From: Mangifera indica
Lineage: Eukaryota > Streptophyta > Magnoliopsida > Sapindales > Anacardiaceae
DNA: 64,000 nt
Assembly (NCBI RefSeq): GCF_011075055.1
Contig: NC_058140.1
Span: 9,296,988 to 9,360,987, forward strand
Direction of reading: 5' to 3'
In this document: positions 1 to 12,328 of the stretch, in pieces
Layout: each line of letters starts with the position of its first letter
Numbering within the stretch: the stretch's first letter is position 1
Made by a program: the position numbers and the translations under genes
The notes under the pieces: model-generated
Seen by the model: the letters and a program-made list of their open reading frames with translations, nothing else
What the model was told of the DNA's origin: nothing
Database searches by the model: none

Positions 1-1035
1 CTTGTGATATCTTGACACTTTCTATAAATAAAGCTTTAGTATACGAGTATCAGTAATGTTCAACTGTATATGCCATAATTATAGTTTTGAATGAAAAGTT
101 TGGAGGGACTGCACTCTCCAAATAAAGGCAGTTAATTGTTAAATTTGATTAAATGTCAAAGATGATTATGAAATTGAAGTCAACTAGGCGTAATTTGACA
201 AATGAACAATAGGTTCATTTAATAAAGCGATCTCTTCCCGATAGTAGAAGCGTATGAAGATGCATATGACTCACAATGAGAAAAGAAAGACTTATGTTAA
301 TTGTTCTTGCCACATAGAATAGAAGACAAACACTTTTTAGGTAACTAGCTTAGTACTCATGCATACATTGCAGAGTCAAGTTTCAAAAATGAATGGCCTA
401 AGTCTAACTAGGGGAAAAAGGTGGTATAATATTTAAAGAATAAAAACAAGTGAGTGGCAAAAGTACAGGAAGAAGAGATGAAAACAAGATGAATAATTAC
501 AATAGAAGTAACGAGAAATATATTGCCTGTGAATAAACGGTGCTAAAAATGATAGTCTTATTCTATATAAAGTGGTGAAACTTTATTTTCCAGTACTATG
601 ATATTAATTGAGTAATATCCAACGTGGATTATAGACTTAGAAGCCATTGACCAAGTAGCTCATAATGGAAGATTTTTAGTGGATTTCTGTTAAATTCTAA
701 AAAAAGTGAATTAGATGTATGTAGCAATAACACAAAAGTAGTAATAAGAGGAATAGATAAGAGCAAATGAGTTTTGTGAGGTGGTTGAATCCTATACCTA
801 TATGAAATCCAATATACTCCAAATATTCGACAAATCTTAGTCAAAGTACTTATTCTTCCTAAATTGGGATATAATTTGAATTTCTTTGGGTGTTTTATCA
901 AAATGTTATAGATTTGACTTCTATAGATTTGGTTTATTGTTTGGATAGTTATGTAGTGTTTGTCACCTTACATTCTGATAATATTAAATTTTTCATTATT
1001 TGTTTCTCTTATATATATGGATATGAATACAAATA

Positions 1036-1926
1036 TATGACATGTTAGATTAGGGCATGTTAGCCAAGATGGGTTGAATAAATTGGTTTACGAAAGTTTA
1101 TTAGGAACTTTCACATAAATAGAACTGTCCACGTGTAAGCATTGTCTAACTGAAAAAACTTCTAGAAAATCATTCGACAAAACTATAAGAGTTTGACTTC
1201 CTTTACAATTTATATACTTAAGTATATGTTTTCTTATAAATATAAAGTTTAAGAAGGTATCTCATATTTCATTACTTGTGTTGATGACAATGTCGATTCG
1301 GTCTTGTCTACTTAATCTCCCATGAATAAAAAATGGTAGACTGTTTTAAAAAATGTATATATAATTGAGGTTGAGAATCAATTAGACAAAATAGATAAGA
1401 GTTTTAAGAACTCACCGAAGTTTTGAGTACTTGTTTAAAAAGTTTGAGGAATTGAGTATTAAAAAAGGTATGACATTTTATGATTCCAAGAACTTTGTAA
1501 CAAATTGGTGTAGCAAAGGAGAGTAATTGAACTCTATTGGAAATGGCTAGATCAACGATGGTACAAGCAAAAACATCAATGTCCCTTAGTAATGATATGA
1601 TATTAATTTTTGTTTATGTACTTAATCCAGTGCCTACTAAATCAGTTACTTCTACTGCCTATAAGCTATGATCAAGTAGAAAATCTAAGTCAATTAATTG
1701 CAACCTTAGTGGTTAGCAACGTTTATCCATAGCTTTTCTTATGAGTTTGAAAAATTGGCATAAAAAAAATAAATGTATCTTTATCAGATGCGTTGAATAC
1801 TCTAAAGAGTATATGTTCATTAGGGAGGATTTTGTTGAAAGATTAATTGAAATTGTATTAAGAGATACTACATTCATAGAAGATATTTTTCTTAATAGGA
1901 ATGATGTTAATAAAAGTTTAATCTGA
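1036..1926 (+). pseudogene. copia-A gag-pre-integrase and integrase remnant
   Basis: Reading + with frame changes, bases 1039-1200 give H-V-R-L-G-H then K-L-V-Y-E-S-L-L-G-T-F and the C-x-H-C pair of the gag-pre-integrase zinc-binding module (TCKHCLTEKTSRKSF). Bases 1360-1460 give an integrase-core-like stretch (EVENQLDKIDKSFK). Bases 1765-1920 resemble the integrase C-terminal region (KCIFIRCVEYSKEYMFI, then TTFIEDIF). In an active element this protein inserts the cDNA into chromosomal DNA. Internal stops make this a dead copy. The family assignment is from motif order. Confidence 0.7.
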
Positions 1927-2339
1927 ATGAGATGAGAGAAGAATGAGGATAGGTACATCTTAGCGACCATTAGTTGAGTCCTAAAAGATTATACTTACAC
2001 TTATTTCAGACAGTGGGAGCAAATGCAATTGAGCTCTAACCTATTTTGGATAGTGAGAGTAATGATCCTTAATTATTTGCTTCATTCATCTCAATGTAGT
2101 AGAAGTGTTGAGATTAAGTTTTAATCTATTTTGGATAGTGGGAGCTTTAATCCTCAATTGCATAGGAGTGAATGTCTAAAACTACTTTAGTGACATTTTA
2201 AAATGAAAATGAGGTTTTCATAACCGCTCACAAAGATGATGAAAAACATAAAATTATAAAAGAATTTGTCTCATCCCTTTATAAAAAAAATATTGAGATA
2301 CATTAGAAGAAAATATGGAATATGTAAAAACAAACTAAT

Positions 2340-2960
2340 TCTAAATTTTGGTTGACTTACCATTGGGTTAAAAACCTATTAAGATCAAGTGAATTCCTTG
2401 AATCGATCGTAAGGTAGATGACTCAATAAATAGATACAAATTCATTTTATAACAAAAAATTATATCCAATAAATAGGTATAGATTGTGAAAGAAGGACAT
2501 TTTCGTCATTTAGAAGATTTACTTTAATATGTTTAATTCTAGTTGTAATAACATATTTGAATTTAGAATTACATCAGATGAATGTCAAGATAAATTTTCT
2601 TAGTGGAGAACTTAACAAAGAAATATGTGTGAAACAAGATATAAATCTCATTGTTATAGGTCTGAAACATAGAGTGTGCAAGCTTTAAGGACATTGAATG
2701 ACCTAAAACTGTTATCTAGATACTAGTACTTGAAATTTTATAAATGTTAATACCTTATGACTTTAAAATAATTATTCAAGACCACCAATCTATGTGACGA
2801 AGTCTGATGACAAATTTATAATTCTATCAATATGTGTAATGATGTGTAAATAGCTAGAAATGATTTGAAGTAAGCGATGATTATCTAAAGATGGTTGTCC
2901 ATATTTTTGACCTGTAAGATGTGGGAATACAGATTACATATTGTGAATTAAAATCCAGAG
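2340..2960 (+). pseudogene. copia-A reverse transcriptase remnant
   Basis: Bases 2572-2695 translate to HQMNVKINFLSGELNKEI followed by a VCKL-like segment. This matches the copia reverse transcriptase block around the first catalytic aspartate (family form HQMDVKTAFLNGDL), but here the aspartate position reads Asn. Frameshifts and stops flank the segment and no YVDD box was recognised. Outer limits are approximate. Confidence 0.65.
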
Positions 2961-3239
2961 AAATTGTTCAAAGAAACTTTTAACTTTGTCAGAAGAGCAT
3001 AATATTCAAAGAGTTTTTAGAACAACCCAATATGATAAGCTATGAACTCATTGATATTCCTATGTCAAATGATGAATTATTGAGCTGAGAGATATGTCTG
3101 AAAATTTAAGATAAAAGCAGAGAAATGTCAATAGTTACATATTCAGATGTCATCGAACGTATTATATATACTATAATATGTGCATGCCTAGACATTTATT
3201 TTTGTTGTTGGTCTGATTAGTCGATAGAAGTAAATACTA

Positions 3240-3770
3240 AAAGGAACACTGAAAGCTATCCGTAGAATATTGATATTTTAAAAGGCTTTGTGGATTATTG
3301 TTTATGTGATTAAGGATCAAATTTGCGCTTAATTGACTATTAAGATGCCAATTTGGGAAGTCTTTAGACCAACACATATTAAATTAAGGCTATGTTTTCT
3401 TACTCTAAAAGGGTTTATATCTTAGAGTGATAAGAAATAAAGATACGTAGCCTTATCCACAATGGACGCCGATTATATAACATGTTCAGTGATTGTGTAA
3501 AAAACTATTTGATTAAGAAAATTTTTCATGAATCTGAGTAAATAGAACGATATTGTCGGAACAATAGTTATTTGTTGAAATAAACGATCCCTAATATTAT
3601 AGGATAACTAAACATATTAACACTAGACACAATGTTATAAGAGACTTCATTTCCAAGAGGAAAATAAATGTATGATATAATTTTATGTATTGTATGGTCA
3701 CTTATCCTTTGACCGAGATTGTTCCAAGAAAAGAATATCTTGCACATATTAAATCTCTTGGATTATGTAG
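3240..3770 (+). pseudogene. copia-A RNase H remnant
   Basis: Bases 3447-3500 read VALSTMDADYITCSV, the copia RNase H block (family form VALSTMEAEY). Bases 3560-3665 read KYYRITKHINTRHNVIRDF, the following conserved block. Bases 3723-3769 read PRKEYLAHIKSLGL, the terminal block of copia polyproteins. These lie in changing frames with stops, so the gene is inactive. Confidence 0.7.
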
Positions 3771-4883
3771 ACTATGATTGATAAGTTGTTGAGCTTATAT
3801 ATTGTACTAGTGACATAACGTCAGAAACCATGAATTCAAGTTCATATTGTATTTGAACTTACATTCCGAAATTCTTGGGTTTTCATTGCATATACATCGT
3901 TTTTAGCTTAACAAGATTGTAATGTTACACAAGTTAAAGGTTGGCTCACTCACATGAGCAATCACCTTTGGCACTGAAAAAGCAAGTAAAGATGAAACAT
4001 CATTCTTGAGAAAAGTGATGCTAAGAGAGCATACCAATATGAGACAAATTTCTCAAGAAGAGATTTATCGAAGTTAAAATGTCTCCTTGATAATTGATCC
4101 AGATGAGGTTATAGATAGATACATTTGAAAATGACTGATTTGGATTCACCACATCCAAATAACTTGTGAATGCCAACTATAAGTTTTTAATATGGATAAA
4201 TACTTGCAAATGTGAAGATAATTAAAAACTCAGGTTAAGTGTTAGGTATGGCGATTGAACTAGGATCTGTACAGTGTTGTGAATGATATTTAAGAATACA
4301 CATTGTAGTACATGATTCATATCATGTGTGCATAAGTAAAACAACCAGTTAAAGTAGTAAGAAGATGAATCTCTGCTCCCTTAGTATGTGAGACTTTATA
4401 AGGATTATCTTATGTTGGTACCTTTTGACTTTTTACTATTGTTCAATATTTATTCTTATTGTTGGTATCTTAGTTTGACACCTATGACCACATATGATTC
4501 AGTTTATGGAACATGACTAGGAAAACAACTAAGTTTATATTGAAATTTTCAAATAGAAGAGGAAGACTTATATATATTATGTGTGTCTATTGGTCGGTTG
4601 ATCATGTTACTCATATGAGAGAATGAATTTGATCATAAATACAGAGGAAAATAACACAATGATAAATGATGGAGTAAAAAAAGCTAGTGTTATTGAGTAA
4701 GTCTAACGCTTTATTTTGTGTTTACTTAGATTGAAACGACTATATTATTCTTAACAGATACATAGTATTTAGCGCCCAAGTACAAGTTGCTCACGAGGTC
4801 GTATGACACATTAACAAATATGAAACGTACTGCTGTATGGGATTTTTGCGGCTAAGTTTTGGTTCGAGTCTTCTGTCATATGT

Positions 4884-4893
4884 GAGTGGGAGA
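4884..4893 (+). promoter_or_regulatory. Polypurine tract of copia-A
   Basis: GAGTGGGAGA has the usual form of a copia polypurine tract, the primer for plus-strand cDNA, and is followed at 4894 by a TATTGG that could be a mutated LTR start. Confidence 0.45.
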
Positions 4894-5983
4894 TATTGGA
4901 TCTGACTCTACCTATAACTGGTCGACCCAATTCGGTTTGTTTTAACCAACTGCTATTGATGATTGGCATGAGAGTTATTGACAGTTGGACTCTTATTTAA
5001 AATCCAAACCACACCACCCCCACCACCACCACCCCCCCCAAAAAAAACATTACTTATGTTATTTTTTTTTATAAAAGAAGAAAAGTCTTCTTCTCCACCC
5101 AACACAGAGATCTTATCTTCTATAGGAATGTAGTATGTGAGGCAAATTGGATCGTGAAAACGATTAACGTCAACACATCTCGCCATATTCAAAGGGATTT
5201 CTTCAAAAATTGAATCTAGGTACACCAATTTACTATTTATAGCATATCACATAATCTAATTTTGGCATGATTGTTTCCAACACAAAAACTGTACAAAATT
5301 AAGAAGCATAATTCTCTCAAACCTGTTGTACCCAGGTCTTGTTACCTCCAACGTAGAAGCTCACATAAGCTGCTTCTTTTGCTCTTCTCAATACACAAAC
5401 AACATTACAATTGCATCTTATATGTAATATTAACCAAGTGGCTATCTAACAGCAAACTAAAGCTTTCAACTAATCAACAATCTGCCCATTGTTGATTGAT
5501 TTACCGGCATCACATATTGATCTGCACATTACAAGTGTCTGCGCGTTACAAACTGCATATATATGCAAAAATTATGAATAATTATAGATGTAGTACAAAT
5601 TGCAACTAACTGCCTATTACAAACTGTGACTATAATTACAGACTGCGACTAATAACTGTAGCTAATTACACATTACAAATTGTGGCGACTAGCTGCTTTA
5701 ACCCTCTCTATTTTTATTCTCAACATTATAACAGTTATATGAGCAGCAATTTAGTTTCAATAGGATAAAAGAAGAAGGTTAATTAAGTGTAATGGGTTTA
5801 ATGTTTCTTTTTCCTTTTAGGAGATAAAAAGATGGTTATAAAAGATGCCTTAAAGAATTGGAAGTGATAATATGTGAAAATGAAGTGTTACTTTTCGATG
5901 AGACAGAATAAAGGATGTAAAGGTAATTTTTCTTTTATATACATGTGTCAAGCTATTCTAACACGAATTATTAATTTAAAATA
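4894..5983. other. Non-coding stretch with C/G-rich tract; probable decayed 3' LTR then repeat-rich sequence
   Basis: Bases 5009-5041 form a C-rich run (G-rich on the - strand) of CCAC units ending in eight C and an A tract. From about 5500 to 5700 short TTACA/ACTG words recur in a loose, imperfect pattern. No coding signal or intact LTR end was found. Bases 5975-5983 are the left target-site duplication of the next element. Confidence 0.4.
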
Positions 5984-6639
5984 GGTAAAAGACTACCCTT
6001 CACCCAAGATCTACGAAACAACAAATTTTTATTCTTTAAATTTTAAAAACCTAATTTTTTATCCATCATTCACTTTTATTAGATAATTTTAGTAAGTAAA
6101 AAAGTAAAAAACTCATTTTACATATTTTTTTCCTCTTTAATCTTTTCTCTTTTATCATTTTTATTTTCTCTATTTTACTATTTTTCCTTTTCAAAATTTT
6201 GAGGGTAAATTGTAATTTTTTGAAATATTATGGGTGTTAAGAAATTTTTAGGGTATTTTTGAAAATTAAAAGAAGTTTCAAAATGTTTTTGAAATTTTTA
6301 TATTTTCAAAATACCCCTCCATAGTTTTAAAATTGATAATTACACCTAAAAAAATAACAAAAACATAACATTTTGAAGTTATAGTTAGACTTATAATATT
6401 TTTTAGAAGTCTAAATAATAAAATTTTAAAATGACAAGAATATATTGTTAATTTGATATTTATTTTAAATCTTGATAACTTTTTTTATAATTTCAATAAA
6501 AGAGCAAACAATCATTTTAAGAAAAATATAATAAATTCATTAACAAAAGAATAAGACAGATGAAAATTTAATTTTTTAAAACTAAAAAATGAGAAATTGT
6601 CATTCCGTCAAAGCTTGGGTGTGAGATAGTCATTTGGCC
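5984..6639. mobile_element. Non-autonomous Mutator-like element (TIR, 9-bp TSD)
   Basis: The left end GGTAAAAGACTACCC..CACCCAAG pairs with the reverse complement of the right end (GGCCAAATGACTATC..CACCCAAG), giving terminal inverted repeats of about 25 bp. Identical 9-bp flanks TTTAAAATA lie at 5975-5983 and 6640-6648. A 9-bp duplication and GG-starting TIRs are typical of the Mutator superfamily. The 656-bp interior is AT-rich with no coding potential, so movement would need a transposase elsewhere. Confidence 0.75.
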
Positions 6640-6648
6640 TTTAAAATA

Positions 6649-6825
6649 AGACATAATATAATTGTAATTTATCTACGTCTACTCTAATGGTTCATATATA
6701 CTTGACTAAAAAGAGTTTATACAACACTCACTCTATTTGAATTGAGTCTACTAAAACATTAAATGATACTTCGGTAAAGAAGATAAGCTAAATAAGAATA
6801 CTAAAAATACTCTTCTTAATTTATT
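6649..6825. other. Short AT-rich spacer, nothing recognised
   Basis: No coding signal, repeat boundary or RNA gene was recognised between the Mutator-like element and the hAT-type fragment. Confidence 0.4.
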
Positions 6826-7412
6826 GAATAAAAATATTATAAATTTATAACATAATATAAATTAATTAATTAATTTACATATTGTATAATTATAAACATA
6901 AATAAAATATATATTATACTATTTATCTATTCATCATTAACATATAAATTTCTAAATTCATTTGACATTGAATCAATTTATAATATTTTGTAATGATAAA
7001 ATTGAAATGAAAATAAAATTATAAATACAAAGAATTATTATTTGTAAATTCATATAATTTCTAAAAAAGAGCTGATGAGAGAAAATGAAATTGAAAATAT
7101 AATGAAAGAATTGAAATTGAAAAATTTGTAAATAAAATTAAAAATAAAAAAAAAATTGGATTGATTTATATAAAAAAATTAAAAAAATAAAGGTCTTGCT
7201 TCTGACTTCTACTTTTGGCAGAAGCAATGAAGTCTTTTGCGCAAAAGCCACGCTTCTTCTGTCTTTTTTTTTTTTAATTTGTAAACAATCCCAAATTAGA
7301 TCGGATTGACTCATAGGTCTAATATTAAAGTTTACAGCTTGATCTAGAAAAAGCCATGGGCCTACGATATTGGGTCGGGCCTTTATTTAGCCTAACCCAA
7401 TTGACATGTCTA
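6826..7412. mobile_element. hAT-type element fragment, left end missing
   Basis: This segment resembles 49300-50035. It shares an AT-rich core, an internal module with GGCAGAAGC and GCTTCTGCC-like words (about 7195-7260), and a GC-richer GGGTCGGGC end. The right end AATTGACATGTCTA reads inward as TAGACATGTCAATT, an hAT-like terminus like that of the complete element at 30528-31043. No matching left terminus or 8-bp duplication of GTTGAAAA (7413-7420) was found, so the left part is lost. Confidence 0.6.
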
Positions 7413-9500
7413 GTTGAAAATCTAACAAAAAAACCTTTTAATGATTCTATTAACCCAAACTAAACTTTATTTTAACAAAACAAACTCAGCCGAGCTTGGG
7501 TTAACCTGATACAAAATCAATTAACCTAATCCTGCGTACCCCTAACCTTCCTTGACTCCCCTGCTGTCTATGAATGAATGGATTGAAGAGAGGAGAGGGC
7601 ACAGCAATGGCTTATTATTAGTGAAATAAAAGAAAGTGGGTCGAAGAAAACCAAACATTTCAACAAAAAAGTAGTGTAAATTATTGAAATCTTTGCCAAC
7701 AGCAGTGGGAAAATGCCAGAATAGAAACCAGCTGTAAATAAACAATATAGGCAAATGGAAATGGAGATAATAAAACAGAAGGTTGAATTATTAGAAATGT
7801 TAAAAATAGATGAAGATACATACATGTGTGTGTTAGGTGTGGTTAAGTCTCCAATACATCTTGTCTTATAAAATACCAACAACCATGTGAGAAGATAATG
7901 AAAACAAACGTGGCTCCTCTTCCACCATTATTCTTCCTACTCATTTCTCACAATTATTCTCTTCTAAAATTATTTTAAATTAACAATTTGACACCCCAAT
8001 ACCAACTCATATATATTGCCTCTTTTTTATCGGTTAAATAAAATATATATATATATATAAATAAATATATTTTAAGCATACATGATATTATAGAAACTAT
8101 ATTTATTAAAACTCAACTTTATATAAATTTATCAAGACATTGAATTCTTTTATGGTGACTTGGTTTTCATTTTTGAATTACATGATAATTAACGCTTGTA
8201 CAATGACGGCCAGAAGAATGAAAGCCCCATGCGAGAATGCTGCATTGAATTTGATAGAGAAATTTCATACCACTTGTCACTTCTTATTAACAGCTCTGAC
8301 ATTCCTCAACAATGTTTTTAAGCCATACATCACTTCTCATTAACAAAATACTTTAAGTTTGATCAATTCTGAGTGAGGGTAATTTTTTGAAGGTAAACTA
8401 CTAATATTATACAAAATAATAATAATTAAAAAAAATCATTATCATATGTTTATGGAGAATTTAAGGATTGATTTGTGAACTGTTGAAAATAAGATGTTAC
8501 ATTAAATGACTGGAAGAGTTGTAGCAGAAATGTAGTCCATATAAATTTAAATATATATTGGTCCAGTGTAGCCATTATTGTGTCCCTTTCCCTTCTACCT
8601 TATCTTCTACGTCACTGTTAATTTCAAACAACCCCCTAACGTTTTACCAAATTGATTGTTAGCCCAACTTTTGAATGCAAAGATTATATTTTCCATATCA
8701 TATAATATATCATGGTGGGGCTCATACATATATGAAATGAAGCTTCATGCAAATCTCCAAAATAGTAAAAAGTTGTGATTTGAGACAAGACCAGGCTTTG
8801 ATAAAGAGCACTTTTAATATATAGTGGAGGAGGTTTTCATGATAGTATGTCAAACTTATTTAGAATAATATTGTATGTTATTTGTGTATTTCTAAATTAA
8901 GAACAAACAATACCTGAACATAATCATCTAATGGACCTGCCGGCACTCTGCCCTCTGTAAATTCAAACTTTAATAAGTCTTTAAAAAGCTATCAATATAT
9001 TAATTTTTTTTATTATTATTTAATTGTATTTTAAAATATTAATACAACTTTAAATAAAGTTTACAGGATAAAACTCTTTTAAGGTATTAAAATTTTAAAA
9101 TATGGTTTCTGTTCTGTATACATTAAAAGATTTATTGGAAAATGGAAGTGGGGTTGTGATCCATGTTGTTAGTGGTTAACCATGAATAAATCATATGATA
9201 ATTTGATATTAAGCTTAATTATGGATTGGTTAAATCAATCAAATCAGAATTTAACAAACTCATATAACAAAATTATATAAAGTTCTAGGAAACTTTTTAA
9301 CCCTCCAACATGCATGAAGTAGATCCACTAAACCTAATTATTTACTCAATAAAAATATATGAATATTTTTAAAGATTTTGTACACAGAACTAAAATCTTT
9401 TTTAATTAAATTAGTTTAAGAGAATTATACATTAAATAACTTTTTTTGGGTGTGTCAGTTGAAAATTCTTTCTCGTTAACAGAGGAATGTTTTTGGGGAT
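7413..9500. other. Intergenic region upstream of NPH3
   Basis: AT-rich sequence with an (AT)n run near 8045-8060. Small ORFs on both strands, the longest about 100 codons on the - strand at 7568-7882, show no family resemblance and have non-coding composition. Distal promoter elements of the downstream gene may lie here but none can be named. Confidence 0.4.
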
Positions 9501-9508
9501 TATAAATA
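9501..9508 (+). promoter_or_regulatory. Candidate TATA box of NPH3
   Basis: TATAAATA lies about 390 bp before the start codon. Transcription would begin near 9530, giving a leader of about 365 nt. Placement rests only on the motif and its distance. Confidence 0.45.
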
Positions 9509-9640
9509 TTTTAATTTTTAAAGAAAGAGACAAGCAATGAAATGAAGCAACTGAATCTTTTACTGTTTATTATGCATAGCATAGAGAAAGTATCTAAACA
9601 TCCAAAAGCTGTAACTAAAACCAAAGACCAAAGGAGAGAA

Positions 9641-9706
9641 ATGCAACTCAAAATGATCCGAAACAGTGTTACCAAAATATATTGCCCATTACTTCACAGC
9701 CTGTAA
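9641..9706 (+). promoter_or_regulatory. Possible 21-codon upstream ORF in NPH3 leader
   Basis: An ATG at 9641 opens a 21-codon frame that closes with TAA at 9704-9706, about 190 nt before the NPH3 start. It would lie in the leader if transcription starts near 9530. I know of no conserved peptide of this kind for NPH3, so it may be incidental. Confidence 0.25.
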
Positions 9707-9894
9707 GAGGTCTTCAAGCTCCGTTGGAAGCCGACAGTTTAAGATAATTCCAAGCACCCCATGTGGGATTTATTTTTCTTCCATCAAATCTAGTCTCACT
9801 TTGTTCTTCACTTCAAATTTTTCTCTGCTGCTTCTGAAAGAAAAAGAACTAAGAAATTTGGCTTAAATTTACTGGGATTTTGGTTCTCATCATC

Positions 9895-12328
9895 ATGTGG
9901 GAGTCAGAGAATGAATCTCTTGGTGGCAGAGATTATGGTAATGGACTGCTTAGCTCCACTAAACATAGTGTCAAAACTGCTGGATTTGAGCTCAGAGGTC
10001 AATCTTGGTAAATTTTTAATAATATTTGACTATGGATTCTTTGTTTATTATAACCTTCAGTTTTTTTTTTTTTTTTTTAACAAGACTTGTTTTGCATATA
10101 GGTATGTTGCTACTGATATTCCAAGTGACTTTCTTGTTCAAATTGGAGACATTAATTTTCACTTGCACAAGGTAGCTCAGTATTCTTATTTTCATATGTG
10201 AAAATTTGCCGTGTTTAAGTTTCCCAATTAAGAATTTCACTTAATTTATGTTCTTTTTTCTTGTGTTCTTGTGAAAGTATCCTCTGCTTTCTAGAAGTGG
10301 AAAGATGAATAGACTGATTTATGAATCTCATGACCAAGACATTAACAAGATCACCTTGGATGATCTTCCGGGAGGACCGGAGGCGTTCGAGCTAGCTGCA
10401 AAATTCTGCTATGGGATTGCAGTTGATCTAACAGCAGCCAACATATCCGGCCTAAGATGTGCTTCAGAGTATCTTGAGATGACAGAGGACTTAGAAGAAG
10501 GCAATCTTATCTTTAAAACAGAAGCCTTTCTAAGTTATGTAGTTTTGTCCTCCTGGAGAGATTCTATAATCGTATTGAAAAGCTGCGAAAAGCTCTCGCC
10601 GTGGGCAGAAAATCTTCAAATCGTGCGAAGATGCAGCGAGTCTATAGCTTGGAAGGCTTGTGCAAATCCAAAGGGAATAAGATGGGCATACACTGGGAAA
10701 CCCCCAAAAGTTTCCAGCCCAAAATGGAATGATATGAAGGATTCAAGTCCCAGTCAGAACCAGCCTGTACCTCCTGATTGGTGGTTTGAAGACGTTTCGA
10801 TTCTTAGAATTGATCACTTTGTTAGGGTCATAACAGCCATCAGAGTGAAGGGGATGAGATTTGAATTGATTGGAGCAGCAATTATGCATTATGCAACAAA
10901 GTGGCTTCCAGGTTTGATAAGAGAGAGCTCTGGACATGGAGATGAAATAATTAGCTGCAGTGCCAGTAATAGTAATAGTAATAGCAGTGGTAGTAGCAGT
11001 TGGAAAGGTGGACTTCATATGATCGTGGTAGGGACTAAAGAGGATCCTCCCACCGTTCACGCGAAAGATCAACGGATGATCATCGAGAGCCTCATTAGCT
11101 TAATTCCACCGCAGAAAGACAGTGCGCCATGTAGCTTCCTACTGAGGCTTTTGCGAATGGCAAACATGTTAAGAGTAGCACCTGCGTTGGTTAATGAATT
11201 GGAGAAACGGGTGGGGATGCAGTTCGAACAGGCTACATTGGCTGATCTTCTTATTCCTACTTACAATAAAGGAGAAACTTTGTATGATGTGGATCTTGTG
11301 CAAAGGCTTTTAGAGCATTTTCTTGTTCAAGAACAGACTGAAAGTTCAAGTCCTAGCCGGCAACCTTTATCAGATAAACATATGTATGATGGAACTCAAA
11401 GGATTAATAGCACAAGTGCTAAGATGAGAGTGGCAAGGCTTGTAGACAGTTATCTCACAGAAGTCGCCAGAGATAGAAACCTCACTTTGACAAAATTTCA
11501 GGTTTTGGCCGAAGCTTTACCTGATTCTGCACGGTCCTGTGATGATGGACTTTATAGAGCAGTTGATTCCTATCTTAAGGTAAATCTTTATCTGAAAAAA
11601 ATTTCAAGTCTATGGTGAATTAATGTACACATACTTGTTCCATTAAGAAAAATAGCTTTAGAAACATTAAACATGTGTATCATTTTTTGAAAACAATGCT
11701 ATTATTAGTACAAATTGTCAAGTATGGTATCATTAAACATTTCTGAGACCGAATTATGATCTTTTTGACGAATTAACAGGCTCATCCAACACTATCTGAG
11801 CATGAAAGGAAGCGGCTCTGTCGGGTGATGGATTGTCAGAAACTCTCAATTGATGCATGTATGCATGCAGCACAAAATGAAAGACTTCCTCTAAGAGTTG
11901 TGGTACAGGTCCTCTTCTCTGAACAGGTAAAGATAAGCAATGCAATCGCAAACAATTCACTGAAAGAAGCCGGCGAAAGTCAATACCAGCCCATGATATC
12001 AAACAGGAAAACACTACTTGAGGGGACACCAAAGTCATTCCAAGAAGGATGGGCGGCCGCAAAGAAGGATATTAATACACTCAAATTTGAGCTGGAAACT
12101 GTGAAGGCTAAGTACCTTGAGCTCCAAAATGACATGGAGAATCTGCAAAGGCAGTTTGATAAGATATCAAAGCAGAAACAAACATCAGCATGGACTAGTG
12201 GTTGGAAGAAATTAAGCAAACTCACCAAGATGACACCATTAGAAAACCAGGACATTGGACCTCCTGTTCAAACTTCTGCAGATCAGACTAGAAAGACACC
12301 TAGAAGATGGAGAAATTCAATCTCTTGA
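9895..12328 (+). CDS. NPH3: NPH3, phototropin-interacting BTB/NPH3-domain protein (4 exons, 677 aa)
   Basis: Plasma-membrane partner of phototropin 1 and CUL3 substrate adaptor needed for phototropism. Inferred coding exons are 9895-10007, 10102-10171, 10278-11579 and 11780-12328, all with GT-AG introns that keep frame. The protein starts [22 protein letters not shown] domain spans about residues 46-150. The NPH3 domain starts near [15 protein letters not shown] (about 228) and runs to about 560. A coiled coil follows at about 590-630 and the end is PRRWRNSIS. The tail serine (S675) matches the phot1-dependent 14-3-3 site known in Arabidopsis NPH3. High similarity along the whole length marks it as NPH3 itself rather than a general NRL protein. 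It is shorter than the Arabidopsis protein (746 aa), mostly through reduced low-complexity linkers. A Ser/Asn run at about 289-303 is encoded by AGTAAT-like repeats (10961-11000). It looks intact. Confidence 0.95.

Larger units (their letters stand above)
1..4893 (+). mobile_element. Degenerate Ty1/copia retrotransposon (copia-A), 5' end outside window or unrecognisable
   Basis: Fragments of copia pol appear in the expected + strand order: gag-pre-integrase (about 1039-1200), integrase (about 1360-1926), reverse transcriptase (about 2572-2695) and RNase H (about 3447-3770). Many stops and frameshifts separate them. A polypurine tract GAGTGGGAGA at 4884-4893 is followed by TATTGG, which looks like the decayed start of a 3' LTR (usual TGTTGG). 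No 5' LTR or primer-binding site was found, and bases 1-1000 hold no recognisable domain. About 1.1 kb between RNase H and the polypurine tract (3780-4880) is also unexplained. Old and non-autonomous. Confidence 0.75.

Noticed and set aside
4800..4880. tRNA-like GGTTCGAGTC T-loop motif near 4860
   Set aside because: No acceptor-stem pairing or D-arm could be built; it lies just before the copia polypurine tract.
7542..7882. Overlapping - strand ORFs of 70 and 104 codons
   Set aside because: No recognisable domain, AT-driven hydrophobic composition, no splice or promoter context.
10743..11072. 109-codon antisense ORF within NPH3
   Set aside because: Shadow of the conserved NPH3 coding exon.
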